The notes under the pieces are model-generated. The model saw only the letters and a program-made list of their open reading frames with translations, was not told the origin of the DNA and did not search any database. A program made the translations under genes and the position numbers. From Paracoccus limosus (GTDB lineage Bacteria; Pseudomonadota; Alphaproteobacteria; Rhodobacterales; Rhodobacteraceae), in assembly GCF_009711185.1 (NCBI RefSeq), contig NZ_WMIF01000031.1, positions 1-39,315 on the forward strand: a DNA stretch of 39,315 nucleotides, read 5' to 3'. Below are positions 1-6,750 of this stretch, piece after piece (position 1 is the stretch's first letter; each line of letters begins with the position of its first letter).

Positions 1-124
1 GAAACGCAGGCCCGCGTCGGCTGCGCCAGCTGGAAAGCTACGCCGCCACGGGCCTGCTCAACCGCGCGCCAAAGGGGTCACTTTTGGGCGCCGATCGGGG
101 GGGCCGTTTGGATGCCGATTGACA
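1..124. mobile_element. Terminal fragment of an IS21-like insertion sequence
   Basis: Read on the minus strand from position 124, the sequence starts TGTCAATCGGC and then shows two imperfect copies of a roughly 22-bp unit beginning ATCGGCATCCAAA and ATCGGCGCCCAAA, each followed by a C-rich stretch. A TG...CA terminus with repeated terminal units of this kind is typical of IS21-family ends. On the plus strand an open frame from position 3 stops at 120-122 and could be the last residues of an element-encoded protein, but I do not recognise it. The element continues beyond the left edge of the window. The family assignment rests on the end structure only. Confidence 0.45.
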
Positions 125-979
125 GTCAGACCGCATCGCCTCCATCTCGGAGTTGATCTCGGCCACGGCGCTGCGGGGTCGGTTGCGTGATTTGGCCAAT
201 GAACGGCGCCGGTTCGGCTATCGCCGGCTCTTCGTGCTGCTGCGGCGCAAGGGCGAGCCCTCGGGGATGAACCGCATCTACCGGCTTTACCGCGAGGAAG
301 GTTTAACCGTCCGTAAACGCAAAGCGCGGCGCAAGGCGCTTGGCACACGAGCCCCGATCCTGATGGAAGCACGGCCCAATGCCCGCTGGTCGCTGGACTT
401 CGTCCACGACCAGTTCGCCTGCGGGCGGCGCTTCCGAGTGCTGAACGTGGTGGACGATGTCACGCGAGAATGCCTTGCCGCGATCCCTGACACATCAATC
501 TCGGGCCACCGCGTGGCGCGCGAACTGACGGCCCTAATCGAGCGCCGCGGCAGGCCCGGGACGATTGTCTCGGGCAATGGCACAGAGCTGACCTCGAACG
601 CGATCCTGAGATGGTGCGCCGAACAGAAGATCGGATGGCATTACATCGCGCCGGGAAAGCCAATGCGAGACACGGCTTCGTGGAAAGCTTCAATGGTCGA
701 ATGCGGGACGAGTTTCTGAATGAGACGCTGTTTCGCAACATCGCCCACGCGCGCGATCTGATCGCCGAATGGGTCACCGACTACAACACCGAACGGCCGC
801 ACTCGGCCCTCGGATACCAAACCCCAGCAGGTTTTGCCCTGCATCTGGCAACCGCAATCACCCGTCCCGCTGCGCAGCATGAAAGCTCCGCGCGCCGGGT
901 GATTGCTCAACACACGCCGAAGGGCGTAAATGACCAGCGCACTCCGGTAGCGGCTGGATGAAAGTTCAGTGGCAGGTCA
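125..979 (+). mobile_element. IS3-family element remnant, 5' truncated
   Basis: This stretch holds most of an IS3-family OrfB reading frame and, after its stop, an end-like sequence finishing in GGCAGGTCA at 971-979, compatible with the CA terminus of IS3 elements. OrfA, the start of OrfB and the left end are missing: the sequence begins immediately after the IS21-like terminus at 124. I did not find the matching left inverted repeat, so the right boundary is approximate. Confidence 0.6.
126..961 (+). pseudogene. IS3-family transposase OrfB, truncated and frameshifted
   Basis: The DDE transposase of an IS3 element would cut and join DNA ends; this copy is dead. The first frame runs to about 660 and contains the integrase-like core WSLDFVHDQF with the first catalytic Asp. 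The second catalytic Asp, normally in an S-D-N-G-T-E context, reads SGNGTE: the codon at 573-575 is GGC where GAC is expected. Around 664-672 the frame shifts (two extra bases relative to the family sequence, where MQNGFVES is expected), and the rest, including GFVESFNGRM with the catalytic Glu and the conserved YNTERPHSALGY, lies in another frame ending at the TGA of 959-961. The N-terminus is lost at the junction with the IS21-like end. Three independent defects make activity very unlikely. Confidence 0.85.
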
Positions 980-1400
980 CCCCCTAAAAAGGGGAGAATT
1001 ACCGGGGCCTCGGCAGAGAACGCGGACTAGATCGCAGATCTGGCGCCCCCCGCCGCTTTACGAGCTTGAGAGTGGCTTTCAAGACTCAAATGGGAGGGCT
1101 ATGGAGTAGATGTCGTGCCCATCGCTATCTCGCATGGCCCGCCATTATCCCTAATGGCATCAGCTTGGCGCAGAATGTGATGCAAAATGTGTCGCAATAT
1201 CGCATGCGTCTGGTTGCCTGAACCGCCGGAACAGATTGCCCGTCACGGTGGTCTGGGACCGTAGCGGCAGGAGCGATCCGCCCGCTCTATCTTGGCCAAT
1301 CAGAATCCGCGGATGCCCCGCTCCGGGCATGGCGACCAATCCGCAACTCTGCGCCGCCGCAGCCACCTGCCCCGGTGATCCAGCCGCCTCTCCAACCCGC
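980..1400. other. Intergenic stretch with no recognisable gene
   Basis: This 421-base region between the IS3 remnant and the phaP terminator contains no open frame that looks coding on either strand. Just after the element there is a short CCCC-TAAAAA-GGGG hairpin (about 981-994). I looked for the repressor gene phaR, which usually follows phaP, in all frames and saw no trace of its conserved N-terminal DNA-binding motif. It is likely flanking DNA left by transposition. Confidence 0.6.
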
Positions 1401-1431
1401 AAAAAGAAAAGGGCGCCGACAAGCGGCGCCC
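1401..1431 (-). terminator. Rho-independent terminator of phaP
   Basis: On the minus strand a perfect 7-bp GGGCGCC/GGCGCCC stem with a 7-base loop (1411-1431) is followed by TTTTCTTTTT (1401-1410). It lies 24 bases after the phaP stop codon, so it ends the phaC-phaP transcription unit. Confidence 0.85.
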
Positions 1432-1455
1432 CGATCAATCGATCCGTCGTAGCGA

Positions 1456-1929
1456 TCAGGCTTTGGCAGCGGTCGCAGCGGTGGTCGCAGCGGCAGCGGC
1501 TTTCTTGACGGCAGCTTGGGTCTCGGCAGTCGCTTTTTCGGCGACTTTCTGAGCGTCGGCGGCCAGATCTTTGCCAGCGGTCAGCATCAGGTCAACGGTG
1601 TCCATCTGGACTTTTTTCGCCACTTCAGCGAACGAAGCCATATGCTCGGCAGCCATTTCGGCGGCGGCGGTGGCGAAGTCGCTGACGGCTTTCGCGTATT
1701 CAGCCGGCTCTTCTTTGGTCGAGGTCAGCTCACCCATGCGGGCGATGGTGTCCTTGGCCCACTGAGCCGAGATCTCGGTCGAACGCTCGGCAGCGGCCAG
1801 GGCAACCTTGGCCATTTTCTCGCCCAGAGCGGTTTGCGATTTGAAGGCTTCATGGAACGACGAGGTGTCCACCGGGAATTTCGCCATCATGTCTTGCATG
1901 GTCTTGGTGAAGTCAGGGGTCTTGGCCAT
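1456..1929 (-). CDS. phaP: Phasin, PHA granule-associated protein
   Basis: Phasins coat polyhydroxyalkanoate granules in the cytoplasm and control their number and size. The 157-residue product is alanine-rich and almost wholly helical, without a signal peptide. It has the family layout: a short N-terminal part (MAKTPDFTKTMQDMM), amphipathic helices through residues 25-130 rich in Ala, Glu and Lys, and a C-terminal Ala/Lys tail ending KKAAAAATTAATAAKA, like other phasins. The start at 1929 is set by AAGGAGAG eight bases upstream; a longer in-frame extension would run through the operator and promoter and is rejected. It lies 121 bases downstream of phaC on the same strand, with its own promoter and PhaR-type operator between them, and ends at a strong terminator, so it can be expressed highly and separately from phaC. 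Confidence 0.93.
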   Translation of the reverse strand: MAKTPDFTKTMQDMMAKFPVDTSSFHEAFKSQTALGEKMAKVALAAAERSTEISAQWAKDTIARMGELTSTKEEPAEYAKAVSDFATAAAEMAAEHMASFAEVAKKVQMDTVDLMLTAGKDLAADAQKVAEKATAETQAAVKKAAAAATTAATAAKA

Positions 1930-1992
1930 TGTCTTCTCTCCTTGAGATATGGCGCCAGTTCCTTGGGCCACAACGCTGCGTTTCTGATCCCT

Positions 1993-2021
1993 GATATAGA
2001 TGCTGCGGTGCAGCATTTCAA
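1993..2021 (-). promoter_or_regulatory. Predicted sigma-70-type promoter of phaP
   Basis: On the minus strand TTGAAA (2016-2021) and TATATC (1993-1998) are separated by exactly 17 bases, matching five of six and four of six consensus positions. The -35 hexamer and the spacer lie inside the PhaR-type inverted repeat, so a bound repressor would block polymerase directly. Confidence 0.6.
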
Positions 2022-2042
2022 GCGCGAAATGCTGCACCGCAG
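2003..2042. promoter_or_regulatory. PhaR operator: 16-bp perfect inverted repeat
   Basis: The arms 2003-2018 and 2027-2042 are perfectly complementary over 16 bases with an 8-base spacer. Each arm contains the short palindrome CTGC-N3-GCAG (CTGCGGTGCAG at 2003-2013 and CTGCACCGCAG at 2032-2042). PhaR of Paracoccus denitrificans is known to recognise TGC-rich sites of the form CTGC-N3/4-GCAG before phaP. PhaR leaves this site when it binds nascent PHA, so phasin is made only when polymer accumulates. The assignment to PhaR is from family knowledge; the repeat itself is seen directly. Confidence 0.8.
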
Positions 2043-2050
2043 AAATAGTT

Positions 2051-4321
2051 TCAGGATCGTTCATGCACATAGGACCCCGGGGCCGGGCCAAAGCCTTCCT
2101 CGGGTTCGCGTGCCTGGACCTCGCCGCCCGAACGCCCCGCCAGCCAGTCGCCCCAACGCGGCCACCAGCTGCCGGGATGGAATTCGGACTTGGCGCGCCA
2201 GTCGGTAAAATCCGTCGCAAAGCCGGCGGTCGAGGTGTAATGCCCGTATTTCTTCTTGCTGGGCGGGTTGATGATCCCGGCGATATGGCCCGATTCGGAC
2301 AGGATGAAGGTCTTGTCGCGCGACCCCATCTGCGCAATGCCGCGCCAGCTGTCGGCGGCCGGCGCGATATGATCGGTCTCGCAGGCGATTGCGCAGAGCG
2401 GCAGATCGACATCGCGCACGTTCAGGCGATGGCCCATCAGCTCGTAGCCGTCGCGGACAAAGGCGTTCTGCTGGCATAGGCCGCGCAGATATTCGACCGC
2501 CATCCGCCCCGGCAGGTTGGTGCCGTCGCCGTTCCAGAACAGCAGATCGAACGCCGGCGGCGATTCGCCCAGCATGTAGCTGCGGATCGCCGGGCCCCAG
2601 ACCAGGTCATTGGCGCGCAGGAAGCTGAAGGTCCGCGTCATCAGCTGCGAACTCAGCACGCCGGTGCGCGCGGCCTCCTGCTCGATCCCCGAAACGAAGT
2701 CCTCTTGCAGGAAGGCGGTGAACTCGCCCTGATCCGAGAAATCGGTCAGCGTGGTAAAGAAGGTCGCCGAATTCACCCGGTCGTCGCCACGTTGTTTCAG
2801 CAGCGACAGCGTCAGCGACAGCGTGGTGCCGGCGATGCAATAGCCAACGGCGTTCAGCTTTTTCTGGTCGGTCAGGTCCAGAACGCGGTCCATCACTTCC
2901 AGATAGGCCGAAACGTAATCGTCCATCCCGGTGTCGCCATAGCTGGGATCGGGGTTTTTCCAGCCCACGACGAACAGCGTATAGCCCTGATCCACGATCC
3001 AGCGAATCAGGCTGTTCTGCGGCTTCAGGTCCATGATGTAGAACTTGTTGATCCATGGCGGGAAAATCACCAGCGGGATCTCATGCACCTTTTCGGTGGT
3101 CGGCTTGTATTGGATCAGCTCGTAAAGCTTGGTGCGGGCAACGACGGTGCCGGCGGTGGTGCCGATATTCTCGCCGACGCGAAAGGCATCGCGGTCAGCC
3201 AGCGAGACGATCATCTCGCCACCATGGCTCTCGACGTCGCGGACGAGGTTCTCCAGCCCCTTGACCAGACTTTCGCCCTCGGTCGCCAGCGCCTTTTCCA
3301 GCGCGTCCGGGTTGGTGGCCAGAAAGTTCGTCGGCGCCATCATGTCGATCATCTGCCGGGTGAACCATTCGATTCGGCGCCGGTCGGTCATCTCGGTCAC
3401 GTCAAGATCGCTGGCTGCCTGCAGCATCGCCTCGGCATTGATCTGGTATTGCCGCTTGATGAAGTTGAAGAACGGATGGCGCTCCCACAGCGGGTTGGCA
3501 AAGCGGCGATCCTTGGGCCCCTCGTCGGGCGGCGCGCTCAGCGTGCCGCGCGCAAGCGCCGCCTGCGCCTCGGCGAAATGGCGCAGGGTCTCGCCCCAAT
3601 AGCTGACCTGCCGCTCCATCACCCGCTCGGGCTGCTCGGCCAAAAGCTTGACCCAGGCGCTGGCGGCGGTGGTGAACAGATCCGCCCCCGGGCCTTCGAC
3701 GCCGGGGTTCTTGGGCTTGCGTAGTGACAGCGCGCTGATCAGCCGCTGGGTCAGCGATTCGATGCGCTCGATGTTCTGGACCAGCTTTTCGGGCAGCGTG
3801 CTGCCCGGACCAAAGGCCGCTTCCAGAAAAGCCGCCGTGGAATGCGAGGGCGCCGCAGCGCCGGTTTCGGCCGTCGGGGCGGCCACCTGCGCGGGTTCGG
3901 CCGCCGCAGCCGGGCTGCTCAGCGCGGCTTCCGGCGCCACGGCCTCGGCCAAGGCGGTCTTGCGGGCGGCGGGCTTGCGATGCGTCACCGTGCGCGGATC
4001 GGTGCGCGGCATGCCCCGCGCCCGTTTGACCGCAGCGCGTTTACCAGTTTTTGCTGCGGATGCAGGCGCTGCCGAGGCGGCGGGCGCTGCGTCCGTCACC
4101 GCCGCATCGACCGCTTTCGCGGCGGTGGTGCGCGGCCGGCGCGCCGGTTTGGCAGCGGCGGGCGCCTCGTTGCCTGCGGCCTCTGCCGGGGCCTGAACCG
4201 GGGCGGCTGGCGTCGAGCCCGGTGCCGTCTGCGCCGCTTTGGCGCGTCGCACCCGGCTGCCCGGCGTTGCCACGGCCTCGGCCGCCTGCGGCGCTTCCGG
4301 TTTGTCGTCCTTACCAGCCAT
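2051..4321 (-). CDS. phaC: Class I poly(3-hydroxyalkanoate) synthase with long N-terminal extension
   Basis: Polymerises 3-hydroxyacyl-CoA into PHA at the granule surface. The 756-residue product has the conserved synthase region from about residue 160 onward: the lipase-like box GYCIAG with catalytic Cys495, the Asp of ACETDHIAP (Asp650) and the His of SGHIAGIINPP (His679). The Asp-His spacing is close to that of the Cupriavidus enzyme. Class I synthases are usually about 590-630 residues; here residues 1-160 form an extra Ala/Pro/Lys/Arg-rich, low-complexity segment (for example AAKPARRPRTTAAKA, RKPAARKTALAEA) resembling histone H1-like tails. The start at 4321 is supported by GGAGG ten bases upstream; a TTG three codons earlier is too close to it. 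The gene is divergent from phaZ and followed by phaP. Confidence 0.95.
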   Translation of the reverse strand: MAGKDDKPEAPQAAEAVATPGSRVRRAKAAQTAPGSTPAAPVQAPAEAAGNEAPAAAKPARRPRTTAAKAVDAAVTDAAPAASAAPASAAKTGKRAAVKRARGMPRTDPRTVTHRKPAARKTALAEAVAPEAALSSPAAAAEPAQVAAPTAETGAAAPSHSTAAFLEAAFGPGSTLPEKLVQNIERIESLTQRLISALSLRKPKNPGVEGPGADLFTTAASAWVKLLAEQPERVMERQVSYWGETLRHFAEAQAALARGTLSAPPDEGPKDRRFANPLWERHPFFNFIKRQYQINAEAMLQAASDLDVTEMTDRRRIEWFTRQMIDMMAPTNFLATNPDALEKALATEGESLVKGLENLVRDVESHGGEMIVSLADRDAFRVGENIGTTAGTVVARTKLYELIQYKPTTEKVHEIPLVIFPPWINKFYIMDLKPQNSLIRWIVDQGYTLFVVGWKNPDPSYGDTGMDDYVSAYLEVMDRVLDLTDQKKLNAVGYCIAGTTLSLTLSLLKQRGDDRVNSATFFTTLTDFSDQGEFTAFLQEDFVSGIEQEAARTGVLSSQLMTRTFSFLRANDLVWGPAIRSYMLGESPPAFDLLFWNGDGTNLPGRMAVEYLRGLCQQNAFVRDGYELMGHRLNVRDVDLPLCAIACETDHIAPAADSWRGIAQMGSRDKTFILSESGHIAGIINPPSKKKYGHYTSTAGFATDFTDWRAKSEFHPGSWWPRWGDWLAGRSGGEVQAREPEEGFGPAPGSYVHERS

Positions 4322-4350
4322 AATTGACAATCCTCCCTATCCGTAAAATC

Positions 4351-4378
4351 ATTATGCCTGTCCAGAAACGCAGGTAAA
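4351..4378 (-). promoter_or_regulatory. Candidate promoter of phaC
   Basis: On the minus strand CATAAT (4351-4356) is preceded, with a 16-base spacer, by TTTACC (4373-4378). The spacer is an imperfect palindrome with CCTG/CAGG ends (4357-4374). It does not fit the CTGC-N3-GCAG form, so I do not call it a PhaR site. Confidence 0.45.
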
Positions 4379-4423
4379 GCCGTGTCCTGCCCCGGCAAGC
4401 CTTGGATCGAGAAGGTTTCGTGA

Positions 4424-5770
4424 ATGACGACATACAAAGGCTTGAAGGGTATCGTTTCCTATGATGCTATGGAAACGATCCGCAACACAAATGAATGGCT
4501 TGGCGCCAGCGCACGGGCGCTTGGCTCCTATCCTGCCTTCGCATTGATCCCGAATCCGGCCTTCAAGCTGCTCTCGGCCTGGGGGCGCGTCACCGAGCGC
4601 AGCTTTGCGCGCATGGTGATCAAGCCGGACTGGGAAATCCCGCCGATCGTCTCGGACGACGGCCAGGACCACATCGTCTATGTCGAGCCGGTGCTGCGGC
4701 GCGATTTCGGCGATCTGGTGCATTTCCGCGTCGCGCGCCGCGAGCCGATGGCACGCAAGGTGCTGCTGGTGGCGCCGATGTCCGGACACTATGCGACTCT
4801 CCTGCGAACGACGGTGACATCACTGCTTCCCGATTGCGACGTCTATGTGACGGATTGGCACAATGCCCGTGACATCCCCGTGAGCGCAGGCAAATTCGAC
4901 ATTGAGGATTACACCGGCTATCTGGTCGACTTCATCCGCCACCTCGGTCCTGACACCAACGTGATCGCCGTCTGCCAGCCGGCGCCGCTGGCTTTGGCCG
5001 CGACGGCGATTCTGGCCGAGGAATCGCCCAAGTCGCAGCCGCGCTCACTGATCCTGATCGGCGGCCCGATCGACCCCGACGCCAAGGCAACCGAAGTCAC
5101 CGATTTCGGCAACCGCATGACCATGGGCGAGCTGGATTACCTGATGATCCAGCAGGTCGGTTTCAAATATCGCGGCGCCGGGCGCATGGTCTATCCGGGC
5201 CTTGCCCAGTTGTCGTCCTTCATCGCCATGAACGCCGAAACCCATGCCCGCGCCTTCATCGACAAGATCTATGCCGAGGCCCGCGGCGAGGGCTCCGAGG
5301 GCGACAAGCACAACAAGTTCTACGACGAATATCTGGCGATCATGGACATGACCGCCGAATTCTACCTCTCGACGGTCGAGCGCATCTTCAAGGGGCTGGA
5401 AATCGCGCAGAACCGTTTCACCGTGAACGGCAAGCTGGTCGATCTCTCCAAGATCACCGATGTCGCGGTGATGACGGTCGAGGGCGCCAATGACGATATC
5501 TCGGCCCCCGGCCAATGCGTCGCGGCGCTGGACCTGTGTTCGGGCGTGCCGGCCAACCGCAAGCAGCAGCATCTGGAACCGGGTGCCGGCCACTATGGCA
5601 TCTTCGCCGGCAAAAGCTGGCGTCTCAACATCCGGCCGCTGGTGCTGGATTTCATCGACGAACAGGTCAGCACCCCGGCCGCCCCGGCACGGCGCCGGCG
5701 CGGTGCCCCGCAGCCCATCGATTGCGGCGTGACCAACACCAACGATCTAGACGGCAAGATCGCCGTCTGA
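4424..5770 (+). CDS. phaZ: Intracellular poly(3-hydroxybutyrate) depolymerase
   Basis: Hydrolyses native intracellular PHB granules to mobilise the stored carbon. The 448-residue protein belongs to the PhaZ1-type alpha/beta-hydrolase depolymerases that use a Cys nucleophile: VCQPAP with Cys184 stands where lipases have G-x-S-x-G. The other expected triad members are Asp357 or Asp358 in GANDD and His390 in GAGHYG; the positions agree closely with Cys183/Asp355/His388 of the Cupriavidus enzyme. There is no signal peptide, consistent with an intracellular enzyme. The start at 4424 has GAAGG eight bases upstream. It is divergent from phaC over about 100 bases, so synthesis and degradation of the polymer are controlled from one intergenic region. 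The C-terminus carries a basic ARRRRGAP stretch. Confidence 0.93.
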   Translation: MTTYKGLKGIVSYDAMETIRNTNEWLGASARALGSYPAFALIPNPAFKLLSAWGRVTERSFARMVIKPDWEIPPIVSDDGQDHIVYVEPVLRRDFGDLVHFRVARREPMARKVLLVAPMSGHYATLLRTTVTSLLPDCDVYVTDWHNARDIPVSAGKFDIEDYTGYLVDFIRHLGPDTNVIAVCQPAPLALAATAILAEESPKSQPRSLILIGGPIDPDAKATEVTDFGNRMTMGELDYLMIQQVGFKYRGAGRMVYPGLAQLSSFIAMNAETHARAFIDKIYAEARGEGSEGDKHNKFYDEYLAIMDMTAEFYLSTVERIFKGLEIAQNRFTVNGKLVDLSKITDVAVMTVEGANDDISAPGQCVAALDLCSGVPANRKQQHLEPGAGHYGIFAGKSWRLNIRPLVLDFIDEQVSTPAAPARRRRGAPQPIDCGVTNTNDLDGKIAV

Positions 5771-5839
5771 TCCCGGCAGCCCCGGCAAACCGATCCACGA
5801 ACGGCGCGGCCCCAGCGGTCGCGCAGTTTGCCATTGCCC

Positions 5840-6577
5840 TCAGGCCAGCACGTCCTCGACCGCCTGCCCGATCAGCTCCAGACAGGCCGGGCTCGAAAAA
5901 CGGTGATCCGCGCCCTTGACCAGCAGCAGCCGCATGTCCTCGCCCGTGGCATGGGCCAGCAGATCCAGCGCCCATTGCTGCGGCACATCCGCATCCGCCG
6001 TCCCCTGCAGGAACCGCACCGGAAACGGCAGATCCAGCGGCCGGTCCAGCACCTGCCGGCTGCGGCCATCCTCGATCAGCCGCCGGGTGATGACATAGGG
6101 CGCGTCATAATCGCTGGACCGCAGCACATGCCCCGCCAGCTCCAGCTCGCGCCGCGCCGCATCATCCATGCCAGCCCAAAAGCCACGCTCGGTGAAATCG
6201 GGCGCCGCAGCCACCGTGACCAGCCCCGCCACGCGTCCCGGACAGGCCCGCGCCAGCAACAGGCTGATCCAGCCCCCCATGCTCGAGCCCACCAGCACCA
6301 CCGGCCCCGACACCAGCCCATCCAGCACCGCCTGCGCATCGGCCAGCCAGTCGCCGATACAGCCATCCTCGAAACGCCCCTCGGACGCGCCATGCCCCGA
6401 ATAGTCAAAGCGCAGGAACGCCCGCCCTCGCGCCTGCGCCCAGTCGCGCAGCCAGACGGCCTTGGTGCCCTGCATGTCCGACCGGAATCCGCCCAGAAAC
6501 AGCACGCAAGGCCCCGCGCCATCCAGCCGGTCATAGGCGATCCGCCGCCCCTGCGGCCCGTCCAGAAACTGCGTCAT
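5840..6577 (-). CDS. Alpha/beta hydrolase
   Basis: A 245-residue single-domain alpha/beta hydrolase, likely an esterase or thioesterase of cytoplasmic location; the substrate is unknown. The nucleophile elbow is GSSMGG with Ser99; Asp195 or Asp197 in GTADADVP and His225 in GADHRF complete the triad. An oxyanion-type FLGGFRSDM lies near residue 30. The overall pattern resembles the ABHD10-like group of alphaproteobacteria. The start at 6577 fits the family N-terminus (MTQFLDGPQGRRIAY); upstream in-frame codons run through a dispersed intergenic repeat. The weak ribosome site GAAAGA is itself part of that repeat. It converges with phaZ over a 69-base gap and is divergent from thrS. Confidence 0.85.
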   Translation of the reverse strand: MTQFLDGPQGRRIAYDRLDGAGPCVLFLGGFRSDMQGTKAVWLRDWAQARGRAFLRFDYSGHGASEGRFEDGCIGDWLADAQAVLDGLVSGPVVLVGSSMGGWISLLLARACPGRVAGLVTVAAAPDFTERGFWAGMDDAARRELELAGHVLRSSDYDAPYVITRRLIEDGRSRQVLDRPLDLPFPVRFLQGTADADVPQQWALDLLAHATGEDMRLLLVKGADHRFSSPACLELIGQAVEDVLA

Positions 6578-6645
6578 TCTTTCGTGTCCCAAATATCCTG
6601 CGGGGGAGTCGCGCATCGCGCGACGGGGGCGCAAAGCCCCCCATG
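6578..6645. repeat. Dispersed palindromic intergenic repeat, copy A
   Basis: Starts TCTTTCGTGTCCCAAATATCC, then CGGGGG, an inner GTCGCG/CGCGAC inverted repeat and a GGGGGCGCAAAGCCCCCC hairpin. The same order of elements recurs at 9205-9290 and, inverted, at 37528-37616. It sits directly at the start codon of the hydrolase gene. Confidence 0.75.
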
Positions 6646-6750
6646 CAAGCCTAACCGCATTGACAAGGCCCGACAATCGCGCCACATCCCAGCCACACAT
6701 AACCCGCAACCGGGCGTTCCGTGGGCGCCAAACCGACGAGGAGGACTCTC

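Noticed and set aside
1930..2412. N-terminal extension of the phaP frame through the operator and into phaC
   Set aside because: The extension overlaps phaC in another frame and the promoter/operator; the ATG at 1929 has an excellent ribosome site and gives the normal phasin length.
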